From CBDFHJ01 sp965247635 (GTDB taxonomy: Bacteria > Chloroflexota > Dehalococcoidia > Lucifugimonadales > Australimonadaceae): a stretch of 64,000 nt of DNA. The position numbers and the translations under genes are program-made. The stretch spans positions 310,001-374,000 of the forward strand of contig CBDFHJ010000009.1 in NCBI GenBank assembly GCA_965247635.1, written 5' to 3'. The notes beneath the pieces were generated by a model. The model ran no database searches, was not told where the DNA came from, and saw only the letters and a list, made by a program, of their open reading frames with translations. This document shows, in pieces, positions 1 through 9,954 of the stretch (position 1 is the stretch's first letter; every line of letters starts with the position of its first letter).

Positions 1-13
1 TCGATGGCATTGG

Positions 14-600
14 TTAGAGGGCCAGCTCGTGCCACACCAACTCATACCGGCCTACAAATGAGCGGGCCACCTCAAGAAATCCGAGCTTTTGATAAAGACT
101 TAGAGCGGGGATTTGTGCGGCGGTGGTGTTAAGAACTACGACATGGAATCCTGATTCCTTGCACCAATCTATGGCCGCCTCAGTTAATCGGGTCCCCACT
201 CCTTGACGACGCACCTCCGGCGCTACCAGCAGCAGTTGAAGCTCTGCGACATCATCTCTTCTGCGCCATTCCTGGCTTTGGGCATTCGGGGGGACATCAA
301 CAGGTCTTCACCGACACCATCGATGGCCACCATGCCAACAATCCGGCTTGGCAACTTGTTTCCTTCAACACCGGCCACCCACATTGCAAGGTGCGATCGT
401 GCAGCCCGGTCTACCAGAGAATGTGAGGGCGGTGGGGGCATCCACCAGTCCCCCGTCTCCATTGCCCTCGCCGCCCGCTCATGCATTGCAGCTACTTCGA
501 TACGGTCTTCTGGCCTGTACGGCTCAATCCGGGCTTCAAGCGCCTTAACCTGAGCAACATCGCGCGGACGAAAAGGGCGAATTAGGATTGAAGTTGACAC
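14..600 (-). pseudogene. GNAT N-acetyltransferase, frameshifted
   Basis: The N-terminal half (600 down to about 300) and the C-terminal half (about 300 down to 14) are in different frames. The N-terminal part opens with MSTSILIRPFRPRDVAQVKA, a typical GNAT start. The C-terminal frame carries the acetyl-CoA loop VRRQGVGTRLTEAAIDWC and the end motif ALSLYQKLGF. The C-terminal frame is open upstream (VAELQLLLVAPE) to a run of six C/G near 285-292, where the frames can be joined by one indel. Together they give a normal-length GNAT domain of about 190 residues. The substrate cannot be told. A real pseudogene and a homopolymer sequencing error look the same here. Confidence 0.7.
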
Positions 601-819
601 GTTGACATTGCGGAGAAGGTTTCGGTTACCGAGCGAACTACATTCTCACCGTTTATTACTGTGCTTGAGATGGCACTCGTCTTCAAGGATGGCATAGGGG
701 TACTTGTCTCGCCAACGAATAACTTATAAAACTGCCGCACGGTGGTTGGCCACTAGAACCCGACGCCAAGGCTAGCCGAAATGGAAAGCTCAGGGTTCAT
801 CCCTCTCCGCCGGAGCCAA

Positions 820-1677
820 TTATCCCGTAGTCCCGTTGAACCAGAATTCCGCGTAGTCAGCGACCGGTTGATATCCGATCTTCTGGTAGATGGAGTTAGA
901 AGTAGGGTTGGCGAGGTCGGTGAACAAGGTACAGAATGAACGGCCCGAGTCGAGAAGATGCTGGCTCAGTGCGGCGGTGCACGCCGAGGCGTAGCCGCGC
1001 CGACGGAACTCCGGCGGTGTATATACCAGAGCGATCCGAACCCCACGTGGAGTTGCCCCCCGCCAACCAGCCATAGAGACTGATCTACCGTCCTCCCAAA
1101 AGTACAACGCCCCGTCTGATACCCTCCTGCGGACCGTCCGGTCCACTTCTATTGGGTCGGAGACACCAGCCTCAGTATGGAACGCGTTCGTCCAATCCGC
1201 TAACAACTGAATGTCTTGTTGATTGGCAAGGCGCAAGCGTCCCGGCACTCCCTGGGGTAGTATGACTTTCCTTAGCGAATAGATTCGAGTCGCTCGTCCT
1301 TCTCGTACAGGCAAGTCGTGGCGTGCTGCCCACCGCTGAGCAAACTGACGGCTGCTGGGAAGCACACCCCGGACCCCGGGAAGTGACACTCCCTTGTCGA
1401 AGAAACCTTCCACCATATAGTCAACAGCATCTTCCCTGCCGCGAGGGAGAACCAGGCTAAACGGCGCGGTCTGTAGAGCAGCCATGACCACCTCATCACC
1501 CTCGTGGACAGTGGCGAAATGGACATGCTCGTATCCAAAGTGGGCAGCACCTCGCCCTCGCAATTCTTCGATAATCCCAATGGGCAGGTTGTTCTCCTCC
1601 TCCCTTGCCAATAAGAAGTCAGCAGCCACCTTATAGAACGAATCCACTTCAGCGTGGTAGACGAATTCCATCCGCAT
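820..1677 (-). CDS. GNAT-family N-acetyltransferase
   Basis: This 285-residue protein has a divergent N-terminal half and a GNAT domain at the C-terminus (about residues 150-285). The acetyl-CoA binding loop is visible as VYTPPEFRRRGYASACTAAL, and the final GNAT motif as NSIYQKIGYQPVADYAEFWF. The layout resembles two-domain GNATs in which only the second half keeps the pyrophosphate-binding loop. It lies about 50 bp downstream of the ABC transporter genes on the same strand and is followed by another, broken GNAT gene. The substrate is unknown. The family call is firm. Confidence 0.85.
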   Translation of the reverse strand: MRMEFVYHAEVDSFYKVAADFLLAREEENNLPIGIIEELRGRGAAHFGYEHVHFATVHEGDEVVMAALQTAPFSLVLPRGREDAVDYMVEGFFDKGVSLPGVRGVLPSSRQFAQRWAARHDLPVREGRATRIYSLRKVILPQGVPGRLRLANQQDIQLLADWTNAFHTEAGVSDPIEVDRTVRRRVSDGALYFWEDGRSVSMAGWRGATPRGVRIALVYTPPEFRRRGYASACTAALSQHLLDSGRSFCTLFTDLANPTSNSIYQKIGYQPVADYAEFWFNGTTG

Positions 1678-1729
1678 TACCCCTCGTCAGCCCAACAAGC
1701 TTGAACGTCCCGCTAGGGAGCGCGCCGCT

Positions 1730-2419
1730 CTAGGGGAGCGCGCCGTCCACCATCTCCTTGATGCGGTCGGCCATGTGCGCCAAGGCCAGGTCGTGGGTGG
1801 CGACCACTACGGTGATCCCCTGGGCCTTGGCGATATCTCTCAGGGCGGTCATGACGCTCATCCCCGTCGCCGAGTCCAGCTCCCCGGTGGGCTCGTCCGC
1901 CAGGATAACCGATGGCCGGCTGGCAAGGGCCCTGGCGATGGCCACCCGCTGTTGCTCCCCTCCAGAGAGCTCGTGGGGGCGATGGCGGGCGCGGGCGCCC
2001 AAGCCGACCAGCTCCAGCGCCTCTTGGACGCGGTGATGACGGTCGGAACGGGAGACCCCATTGATGCGCAGGGGCAGCTCTACGTTCTCGTAAGCGGACA
2101 GGATGAGCAGCAGGCCGAAGGACTGGAACACGAAACTAACGTCGTGACGGCGCAGCTCCGTCAGCTCGGCCTCGGACATGGCGGAGACGGACCGTCCCTT
2201 GAATAGAACGGTGCCCGCAGTGGGACGGTCGAGGCCACCCAGCAGATTGAGGAGGGTGGTCTTCCCCGACCCAGAGCGGCCGGTGACCGCGAGAAACTCA
2301 CCGGAAGCGACATCCAGGCTAATATCCCGGACGGCCGTTACCTCGGTGCTGCCCGTGCTGAAGCGGCGCACCAGCCCTTGGGCCACGATAATGGGCCCGT
2401 TGGCCTCCGCCTGAGTCAT
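1730..2419 (-). CDS. ABC transporter ATPase, MacB/LolD type
   Basis: This is a 229-residue ATP-binding subunit of the MacB/LolD/FtsE group, which works with FtsX-type permeases. Walker A (GRSGSGKTT, about residues 48-56), the Q-loop (FVFQSFGLL), the signature [15 protein letters not shown], Walker B with DEPTGELD and the H-loop (VATHDLALA) are all present. Its ATG overlaps the stop of the upstream ATPase gene by four bases, which suggests translational coupling. It is the last gene of a co-directional set: Rieske oxygenase, two FtsX permeases, two ATPases. Two ATPases beside two different permeases suggests a heterodimeric exporter. The substrate is unknown. Confidence 0.93.
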   Translation of the reverse strand: MTQAEANGPIIVAQGLVRRFSTGSTEVTAVRDISLDVASGEFLAVTGRSGSGKTTLLNLLGGLDRPTAGTVLFKGRSVSAMSEAELTELRRHDVSFVFQSFGLLLILSAYENVELPLRINGVSRSDRHHRVQEALELVGLGARARHRPHELSGGEQQRVAIARALASRPSVILADEPTGELDSATGMSVMTALRDIAKAQGITVVVATHDLALAHMADRIKEMVDGALP

Positions 2420-3297
2420 TCGCGCTTCTCTGGCGACTGAATCAGCGTGCCGCCGTCGGGCAGCACTTCAATCCGGGCACGCCGGTCAAGGCCCAGCTTG
2501 TCCATGGACTCTTGCGGAAGCTGCAGCCGACCGGCCCGGTCCACCACCACGTACTCCCGTTGGATCACCTCGCCGGCACGCCGATAGGTGGGCTCCATCA
2601 CCGTCTCCGCGGCGATACGCCCGTCCCGTATGTGCGCCACCCGGTGCACAAAGCGGGCCACGCCTGGGTAGTGAGTCACCGCTATCACCGTCACCCTTTC
2701 CGACACACACATCTCGCGGAGCGCCTGGAATACGTCGTCGGCCGAACGGGTATCCAGCTCTCCGGTAGGCTCGTCGGCCAAGAGCAGCGGAGGGCTGTTG
2801 GCCATGGCCACGCAGATGGCGACCCGCTGTTGCTCGCCGCCGGAAAGCTGGTCGGAATAGCGGTCGGGCTTATCGGCAAGGCCGACCGTGGAAAGCAGGT
2901 GAAGGGCGCGCTCTTTTCGCGAGACGCCCGGCATTCCGGCGATGGCCATAGGCAGTTCGACGTTGTCGCGAACGCTCAGGTAGGGGAGCAAATTGCGAGA
3001 GGTGGCCTGCCACAGGAAACCCACCTCCTGACGGCGGTACGTGGACCGCTCCCGTTCCGACATCTCAAGCAGGTCTCGCTCGCCGACCTGCACTCGCCCC
3101 GCGGAGGGTTTATCCAGACCCGCCAGGATATTCAGAAGGGTGCTCTTACCGGAGCCACTGGAGCCCACGATGGCCAGGAACTCTCCCTTGAGGACCTCCA
3201 GGTCGAGGCCTCGCAGGCCCACTACCTCTAGCTCTTCCCGCTTGTAGATCTTGAAGAGGTCCTGGCATTCAATATAAATCCCGCCTTGGTCCGCCAT
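2416..3297 (-). CDS. ABC transporter ATPase with AbrB-like C-terminal tail
   Basis: The start at 3297 ([11 protein letters not shown]) is preferred over an upstream ATG at 3372, because that one would overlap the end of the permease gene. The 293-residue product has a complete MacB/LolD-type ATPase: Walker [10 protein letters not shown], signature [15 protein letters not shown], Walker [13 protein letters not shown] and H-loop AVTHYPG. About 50 extra residues follow the ATPase core. They read [20 protein letters not shown] and then [16 protein letters not shown], which resembles a SpoVT/AbrB swapped-hairpin unit. ATPases of this group normally end without such a tail. The fold is judged from pattern only; it could be a regulatory or dimerising add-on. 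Confidence 0.9.
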   Translation of the reverse strand: MADQGGIYIECQDLFKIYKREELEVVGLRGLDLEVLKGEFLAIVGSSGSGKSTLLNILAGLDKPSAGRVQVGERDLLEMSERERSTYRRQEVGFLWQATSRNLLPYLSVRDNVELPMAIAGMPGVSRKERALHLLSTVGLADKPDRYSDQLSGGEQQRVAICVAMANSPPLLLADEPTGELDTRSADDVFQALREMCVSERVTVIAVTHYPGVARFVHRVAHIRDGRIAAETVMEPTYRRAGEVIQREYVVVDRAGRLQLPQESMDKLGLDRRARIEVLPDGGTLIQSPEKRE

Positions 3298-3317
3298 CAG
3301 AGGCCTCCTGGGATCCC

Positions 3318-6300
3318 TTAGTCTCCGCCGGCCCGGAGCAGCCGTTGCACGTCCAGGTGCGAAATAGCCCACGCCAAGGCCACCACCGTCGCCGCCGTAG
3401 CTGCGGCCAGGACAGTATACGCCACCCCAAGGGCGATCCAGTTAGTCTCCAGCACCATGGGAGGGGTCACGCGGCGCCCCTCCTCCGCCACTTCCAAAAG
3501 GGGAAGCAGGGCGCCGCCTAACCACTGCCCTCCCCACGTGCCCACGGCGATCCCGGAGAGGACCACCAGCACCAAATTGAACCACAAGATGCCGTTAACC
3601 TGCGGCCGGGAGAAACCCAGAGTCCGCAGTAGCGCGAACTCCTCACTACGCTCCCGCGCATCCATATAGGTATACAGGATGAGCCCTGAGGAGCTGGCCA
3701 GCACGACAGTCACGAAGGAAAGCGCTAGGAGCCCTAGCCAACCAGCCGTGAGCAGCGGATCGCCGGTACGAGCAGCGAGCAGCTTCTCGGCCTCGTGGAC
3801 CTCCAAAACTTGGCCATCCATTTCCTCGATGGCCTGAAGGACCGGCGCCGCGGGAAGCGTGCCATCGGCGGCGGAGAGCCACACCTCCATGTCCGGGTCC
3901 AGATTCCGCCGGGCGCGGAGGGCCACGTACTCCAGCACGGAGGTCAGGTCTATCACCATGAAAGGCCGCTCTAGCGGGTCTAGCGTGGAGAGGAACTCCG
4001 CTACGTCCACTATCTCCACGGGAACGAATATCTGTTGCACTTCGACGGGCAGAAGGTCGCCCACCTGGACCTGGTAGGCGGTCAAGAAGGAGGGGCTGAC
4101 CACGGCTGGAAGCGGGGTCTCGGCGGGTCCCACTCGGATACCTCTTCGCGCAGACCCTCCTCCCCCCCAGCTGAAGGCGGCGCTCCGGCGTTCAGGACGG
4201 GCTACCGACTCGCTGAGCTCCAAGGCGTACAGGCCCGGAGACGAGGCGTCCTCCAGCGCGTACCATCCCTCTAGGTCCTCGAAGGAGGCGACCTCTACTG
4301 GCCCGGCGGGCGTGATGGCCTGGAGTTGGTCCAGAAACAAAGCTCCCGTGCTGCTACCCCCCCGTTCCGTGGTCACCCAAAGCGTATGCAGCGTATAGGG
4401 GGGCGTTGGTGTGAAAATAGGGGTATCACTGCGAGCCCCGGCCCGGAACCTTCGTCCTCGGAAGAACGGCTCGATGGGGCCTTCCAGATAGCGCCACCCC
4501 TGACCGGAGAGGTCCCCCACTTCCACGTCAAAGTAGACCCCCTGGCTATCTTGCAATCGGGTAAGGAGGCTAAGGTCTTCGGAGCGGCGCCCCGTTTCCA
4601 CCCACACGCCCAGGTGGGTGGTGTCCGCCGGCAGCGCGATCCCGCTGGAAGTCTTATCCGCCGGCCTCAGCCCTCCGATGATTTGGGCTAGCGGGGCGTG
4701 GGTAAAGTCATCGCGCGACCATACGACTCGCGGAAACGTCTCGGAGTCCACCGCCAGCAGCGTGGTCCCGCCCGCGAGGCCTCCGACGCGCAACACGTCC
4801 GTGGCGGCGGTTACCTCGGGCAGAAGCCGAAGCGCCTGGGCTACGCCATTGCCTTCGACCACGTCTCCTCCCAACGAGTGGGTGATGCGCAGCGTGGCCC
4901 CCGCCTCGTAAAGCGCGCGCTCCTTCTGGTTGCGCTCCAGGGTAGCGGTGATGGTAGAGGCAAGGACCCCCAGCGAGGTGGCCAAGGCCAGAAGCACCAG
5001 GATCGATCCAGCCGGCACCGGGTCGCGGGCGATGCGGCGCAACCCCTGAGCAAGCCAGATGGGGGCGACGGGGTCGGCCACCCAAGCGACAGCCCGCACG
5101 GTCAGCGGAAAGAGACGGAAGAGCAGAAGCCCCACGGCTACTACTCCAAGCACTGGGCCAAGCAGCAGGGTCATGTCGACCTCCAGCCCCTGTTCTCCCA
5201 GGGACTGGACCAGGAAGGAGCCGCGGGACTTGAGCTGCAACCAAAGCATCCCGATAAGGGCCAGAAGGACAAGGTCTATGTAGTAGCGGTGCAGAAAGGG
5301 CAGCTGCGGTGGACGGGCCGCTGCCCGCCGGAACTCAACCGTCCCGTGGCGGGCCGTGCTCAGCGTGGTGGCGCTCAGGACAGCCACCCCCAGGAGCGCC
5401 GCCGCTCCCCCCAAGAGGAAAACGGATAGGGAGAGGTCTACAAACACGAGCCCTGCCCCCCCAGAGGCAGCGGGAAACAGCTTTCCGGTGACGATCACCA
5501 GCGCCTGCGCCAGGAAGGGACCTACCACGATAGCCGGGATGGCCAAGAGGACCCCCTCCGTGAGGATGACGAGCCCCACCTGCGGCATGGAGGCGCCACG
5601 GCTACGAAAGAGGGCGACCTCCGGCGCGCGCAGGCGTCCCATGAGCCCGGCGATAAGAAAGAGGTAGTAGAACAGGACGCCCACGGACAGGAACGCCAGC
5701 AGGAACAAGGGAATACGCGCCAGCGTCAAAAGGAAATCGTACCGGGCCAGCAGGTCGCCCAGGCCCGTTTCCCAGGATGGGGCTGGCCAGGTGTTGAAGA
5801 ACTGCCTTCGGGCCGACACTAAGATGTTCTGTAGGGGCGCCGCGTCCGAGGCCCGCACGGCCTCACTGTCCATGAAGAAGAGCCAGTAATAGGTGGTGTA
5901 CAGGCCGGGATAGGTAGTGCCAAGGGTGTCGAAGATGTTGTCCAGGTCCGTGTAGAGCGGGAGGGTGACCCAGTCCCGGCCACGCTCCGTGGACCGCACC
6001 GGGAAACCTAATTGCCAATAGGGGTCGCTCGGGTCCAGCGGCTCAACGATGCCGACCACGCGCACCGGGAATGGGCCTCCCTGGGTCGCTCCACTCTCGG
6101 GAGGTACTACGCCGAACTGTTGCCCTACCGGGAGCTGAAGCAAGGCCGACCCCAACGGGTCGATCACCACTTCGAGCTCACCCTCCGCAATCTGAGGCAG
6201 CCGTCCAGCGACCACCCGTACGTTCTCCGCGAGGTCCGTCACCCCGTGGACGGGTCCTCTCGGCTGCTCCTCTCGGGGAAGGTCCAGCTGGGGCAACCCG

Positions 6301-6632
6301 GTAAATAAGAAGGTGGAGGTCTGAGCTAGCACCGCCGAGCCTTTCAGATAAGCGTCAATCGGGTCATTGACCTGTGCTCGAACAGAGCGGCGCGTCGCTT
6401 CAAAGGTTGGCCGCTCCAAGGCGTGGGCCAAGCCCACCGCCAGGTTCACCTCCTTCACCGAAGCGTTCTGAAGGGTATGGCGAAGGGCCGTCTCTCTCAG
6501 GGCATTGGAGTAGATGACGGCGGAGGCCATGAGGGCCACGGCCAGCACCATCCCCAAGCCAGCCGCAGCCTGCAAGCGCCAGTCGGCCGCCGTGCGTCGA
6601 AGGGCGATGAGAATGGCGAATCGAAGAAGCAC
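3318..6632 (-). CDS. large FtsX-type ABC transporter permease
   Basis: This 1104-residue membrane protein starts at a GTG, nine bases after the preceding permease gene. One N-terminal membrane helix (about 25-45) is followed by a roughly 250-residue extracytoplasmic region. A block of helices comes next (about 310-590), then a second large extracytoplasmic region (about 600-960), then the C-terminal FtsX domain. The FtsX signature appears as EEFALLRTLGFSRPQV between the last helices. Typical MacB or LolC permeases have 400-650 residues, so this is a duplicated-domain, ten-helix-like form. It should pair with the neighbouring permease and the two ATPases. Lipid, lipoprotein or peptide export is possible, but no substrate can be assigned. 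Confidence 0.9.
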   Translation of the reverse strand: MLLRFAILIALRRTAADWRLQAAAGLGMVLAVALMASAVIYSNALRETALRHTLQNASVKEVNLAVGLAHALERPTFEATRRSVRAQVNDPIDAYLKGSAVLAQTSTFLFTGLPQLDLPREEQPRGPVHGVTDLAENVRVVAGRLPQIAEGELEVVIDPLGSALLQLPVGQQFGVVPPESGATQGGPFPVRVVGIVEPLDPSDPYWQLGFPVRSTERGRDWVTLPLYTDLDNIFDTLGTTYPGLYTTYYWLFFMDSEAVRASDAAPLQNILVSARRQFFNTWPAPSWETGLGDLLARYDFLLTLARIPLFLLAFLSVGVLFYYLFLIAGLMGRLRAPEVALFRSRGASMPQVGLVILTEGVLLAIPAIVVGPFLAQALVIVTGKLFPAASGGAGLVFVDLSLSVFLLGGAAALLGVAVLSATTLSTARHGTVEFRRAAARPPQLPFLHRYYIDLVLLALIGMLWLQLKSRGSFLVQSLGEQGLEVDMTLLLGPVLGVVAVGLLLFRLFPLTVRAVAWVADPVAPIWLAQGLRRIARDPVPAGSILVLLALATSLGVLASTITATLERNQKERALYEAGATLRITHSLGGDVVEGNGVAQALRLLPEVTAATDVLRVGGLAGGTTLLAVDSETFPRVVWSRDDFTHAPLAQIIGGLRPADKTSSGIALPADTTHLGVWVETGRRSEDLSLLTRLQDSQGVYFDVEVGDLSGQGWRYLEGPIEPFFRGRRFRAGARSDTPIFTPTPPYTLHTLWVTTERGGSSTGALFLDQLQAITPAGPVEVASFEDLEGWYALEDASSPGLYALELSESVARPERRSAAFSWGGGGSARRGIRVGPAETPLPAVVSPSFLTAYQVQVGDLLPVEVQQIFVPVEIVDVAEFLSTLDPLERPFMVIDLTSVLEYVALRARRNLDPDMEVWLSAADGTLPAAPVLQAIEEMDGQVLEVHEAEKLLAARTGDPLLTAGWLGLLALSFVTVVLASSSGLILYTYMDARERSEEFALLRTLGFSRPQVNGILWFNLVLVVLSGIAVGTWGGQWLGGALLPLLEVAEEGRRVTPPMVLETNWIALGVAYTVLAAATAATVVALAWAISHLDVQRLLRAGGD

Positions 6633-6641
6633 TAGAGCGCC

Positions 6642-9600
6642 TTACTCCTCAACACGAAGAACATCCGCAAGTCGAAGGCGGTTCGCCAGGGTCAGGACCA
6701 GCAGGGTGCCCAGGACGCCCGCCAACGTTACACTCAGGTAGGTGAAGGCCATTAACCGTCCGTCCAAGACTAATGATAGCGGGGGCACCAACGACCGCCC
6801 TTCGACGGTGACGTCCAGGTACCCGATCACCCATCGTCCTAGCCAAACACCCACCGCCGCTCCAACCCCTATCCCAACCGCAGCTACCACCGACCCTTCG
6901 ACGCCCAGCACCAGTCCAATCTGCCGTCGGGTAAACCCCAGTGCCCGCAGCAGTCCGACCTCCACGCGAGTGCGCTCAAAGAGCAGCGCGCCGTAGAGTA
7001 CAAAGCCCAATACAGCCACTCCCCCCAGGGTGACAAGGGCGATCCAGGGCAGGCCATTCCAGACCCCCCCTATCAGCGGGTTGCCCTGGGCCTGGAGCAC
7101 CTTCTCCTCTCGGTCGTGGAGCTCCCCAAAGGGGTATATCAGCTCCACCAACTCCTCGAGCACGGACCGAACCTCGGCCCTGTCCGCACCCTCCTCGAGC
7201 GCAAACCAAAACTCCGTAGGGTCGCTTGGCCGAGGCCGAGGCATCACGCGCTGGTACGTACGCAGGCCTTCCATGTCGACCAGGAGGAAGGGACGCGTGT
7301 CGGGGTTCAGCGTGGGAAAGTAATCGGCGACGTCCTTAATCTCTAGGACTATTGGTTGCGCCTCGATGCGCCCCCAGACCAGCTGGCCGGGTACGAAGGA
7401 GGGCCCGCCGATGGCGGGCAGCGGCAGTGGAACCGGCGATATGAAAAAGCCCCGCGGCTCACGGCCGGGAGGGTCGATCCACCGAAAGCGTATCCCACCA
7501 TTTCCGGAGTGGGCCGCGCTTCGCTCAATCCCAACGGTATCTTGGACGGTGGCCAGGTTCGGCATCGGCTCCCACACTCCGAGGGCCTCAAAGGGCTCCA
7601 CAACCCGCTGCTCTCCATCGACGACCGCGGTCACCGCGTCTATGGCCAGGGACCCCGCGCCAAAGCCTGTCAGCACCGACCCAGTGATGTAGAACCCCGC
7701 CAGGGAGAAGGGGGGTGTTAGATGAACGCGATCAGGCAGGGGCACCTCCATATAGGTCCATTCGTCAAAGTCCAGCCGGCCCATGAGGACGCTTTCGTAC
7801 AAGCCCACCTTGTCCCGCAGACGGACCCAGAAATTGTAGCCTGAGGCAGCCCGCTGAGGCTGCACCCACATTCCGATACGCTCCGCCCCTTCAAGGACGA
7901 TGGCGCCTGCCGGCCGCTCTGAGCGCCGTTTCAGCAACGGCCGCAGCAACTCCTCGACATCCTTGTCAGCGAAGTCAGGTCGAAACCACATTGCCTTCCC
8001 CACCTCTGCCGGATCAACCCAGAGCAGATTGGCGGAGACGCCCCCAATGGAGGTCCTGGTAAGCACCATGTTGCCTCTATTGACAGCGGAAACGACGTGC
8101 ATACCAGGGACGGCGGCCAGCCTCTCCTGCTGTCTCTCAATGAATCGGGCGGCACGCTCATCCAGGGTAGTAACAACGAACTCTGCCCCGATGGCGTAAC
8201 GCGCCTGGTCGCTCTGTCCGCGGGTCAGCGTCGGGCCTAAGGTGGCCCCAAAGACCCCGATCCCGGTCACCAACATCAACAGTACGGCCACCGCGCCGTA
8301 GGGCAACGGGTCCCGCGCCATGCGGTTGAGGCCATGGACCAGCCACACCCCTCGAAAGGACCGAGCAAGCGCCGCCAGCAACCTCAGCACGTACGGCAGG
8401 ACCCGCAGCAGCAGCAGGCCGACCGCCAGCAGGCCGATGGCTGGACCAACCAACAACGTCAGGTCCACCTCAAGGCCCTCTCCCAGCAGCCGTTCCGTCA
8501 GAAAGCCTCCGCGGCCTTGTATCTGCCACCACACCATGCCCAGGGCTGCAAGGACCAGCAGGTCTATGGCGTAACGGTACACAGCAGGACTGCCAATGGG
8601 GCGAGTGCGCTCCCGAAGGAACTGAACGATGCTTTGGCCCGCGACGCTAAGACCAGAGGCCAGAAAGACCGCGATGCACGCGAGTCCCCCCAGTCCAGCG
8701 AATGCGAAGAGGGACGGAGAGAGGCCTATGGATAGGTCCGCAAGACCCAGCTCATCGGCCGGCAGGACGCGGACGATCGCCAACGCGAGGAATGGGCCTG
8801 CTACCACGGCAGGAACGGTGACCACCAGTCCCTCCCCCAGGCCGAGGAGGGTGGCTACCTGGAACCGGGTGGCCCCACGGCTGCGCAGCAGGGCCGTCTC
8901 CGGACCCCGGCTGCGGGCCAACAGCCACGATACCAGCACCAGGTAGTAGAGGACCACGCCCACGACTAAGGAGCTAAACAGGAACAGTGGTACCCGGGCC
9001 ACGCCAAGGTCGCGCTCGTAGCTGGCAACGAAGGCGCCAAGCTGGCTCAACGCGTCGGAGCGGGGGAAGGCGCGCGCCAGGTCGTCTTCCAAGGCCTCCA
9101 ACGCGTCGGCTGCGCGAGGCGCCGTACCCGCGGTAAGCGACCCCGTGTCCAGGGACTCATACCACCAGTAGTTGCCCAGCAGCATGGGGTAGCGAGCGCC
9201 CAACCCGTTGAAGAAGTCCGCTTCCCGCACGTAGAGCGGCACGAGGAACTGGGCGTCATCCTGGTCAATCGGGTCCTGTTCTTGAAGCTCCAGGCGCGGG
9301 TTATCTCCGAACCAGTAGGGGCCGTCAGGGTCGGTAGCTTCCACAACGCCCACCACGACCAGGGGCACGTGCTCCGTGGGGGCGGTGTCAAAAGGCACCA
9401 GGTATAGCTCCTGGCCTTCCGCCCATCCCAGTAGCTCGGCCACCTCGGCCCCTATGACTACTTCCAAGGGCCGCGGTCCACCATCGAGGGTCTCGGGGGC
9501 CTGCTGGGGCCAGCGTCCTTCGATGAGCCGAGTGTTGTCCTGGAGTCTGCCCTGAAAGAAGAGATAGGCGTCCAAGGTGTCGGGGAATGGCGTGAGGCGG

Positions 9601-9944
9601 TCAGGTCCGATCAGAAAGGGCATTGGCCGGGAGTGGCCCAGACGGTGCTCTCCCTGGTGCAGCCAGCCAAGGTGGTCCTGGACCGTTCTCTTCACTACGG
9701 TGTCCAGGCGCTCGTAGTCGGAGCGTCCCAGGGGCCGGTCCTCGACCACGACCTTGAGGCTCAGCAAATTCGAGGAGACCCTGGGGGCGAGCGCGTAGCG
9801 CAGGCCCGCCTCCGCCTGCGCGTCGGAGTAGAGCACCGCCCCTGCTATCACGGTGACCGCCAGGAGTACCCCGAAGGCAGAGGCGAGCATCAAGCGCCAG
9901 GAGCTGCGCACCCGGCGTACGGTCAACCACGCTACGAACCGCAC
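6642..9944 (-). CDS. large FtsX-type ABC transporter permease
   Basis: This 1100-residue protein is organised like the next gene in the operon: an N-terminal helix, a large outer loop, a central helix block (about 310-590), a second large outer region, and a C-terminal FtsX domain with VEVGLLRALGFTRRQIGLVL. It starts at GTG (9944) after a purine-rich GGTGGGGA, ten bases below the stop of the Rieske oxygenase gene. The two permeases are clearly homologous (for example both carry LLLRVLPYVLRLLA- or LLLFRLFPLTVRAV-type segments) but diverged, which suits a heterodimer. The function is export or lipid handling by family; the substrate is unknown. Confidence 0.9.
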   Translation of the reverse strand: MRFVAWLTVRRVRSSWRLMLASAFGVLLAVTVIAGAVLYSDAQAEAGLRYALAPRVSSNLLSLKVVVEDRPLGRSDYERLDTVVKRTVQDHLGWLHQGEHRLGHSRPMPFLIGPDRLTPFPDTLDAYLFFQGRLQDNTRLIEGRWPQQAPETLDGGPRPLEVVIGAEVAELLGWAEGQELYLVPFDTAPTEHVPLVVVGVVEATDPDGPYWFGDNPRLELQEQDPIDQDDAQFLVPLYVREADFFNGLGARYPMLLGNYWWYESLDTGSLTAGTAPRAADALEALEDDLARAFPRSDALSQLGAFVASYERDLGVARVPLFLFSSLVVGVVLYYLVLVSWLLARSRGPETALLRSRGATRFQVATLLGLGEGLVVTVPAVVAGPFLALAIVRVLPADELGLADLSIGLSPSLFAFAGLGGLACIAVFLASGLSVAGQSIVQFLRERTRPIGSPAVYRYAIDLLVLAALGMVWWQIQGRGGFLTERLLGEGLEVDLTLLVGPAIGLLAVGLLLLRVLPYVLRLLAALARSFRGVWLVHGLNRMARDPLPYGAVAVLLMLVTGIGVFGATLGPTLTRGQSDQARYAIGAEFVVTTLDERAARFIERQQERLAAVPGMHVVSAVNRGNMVLTRTSIGGVSANLLWVDPAEVGKAMWFRPDFADKDVEELLRPLLKRRSERPAGAIVLEGAERIGMWVQPQRAASGYNFWVRLRDKVGLYESVLMGRLDFDEWTYMEVPLPDRVHLTPPFSLAGFYITGSVLTGFGAGSLAIDAVTAVVDGEQRVVEPFEALGVWEPMPNLATVQDTVGIERSAAHSGNGGIRFRWIDPPGREPRGFFISPVPLPLPAIGGPSFVPGQLVWGRIEAQPIVLEIKDVADYFPTLNPDTRPFLLVDMEGLRTYQRVMPRPRPSDPTEFWFALEEGADRAEVRSVLEELVELIYPFGELHDREEKVLQAQGNPLIGGVWNGLPWIALVTLGGVAVLGFVLYGALLFERTRVEVGLLRALGFTRRQIGLVLGVEGSVVAAVGIGVGAAVGVWLGRWVIGYLDVTVEGRSLVPPLSLVLDGRLMAFTYLSVTLAGVLGTLLVLTLANRLRLADVLRVEE

Positions 9945-9954
9945 ATCCCCACCA

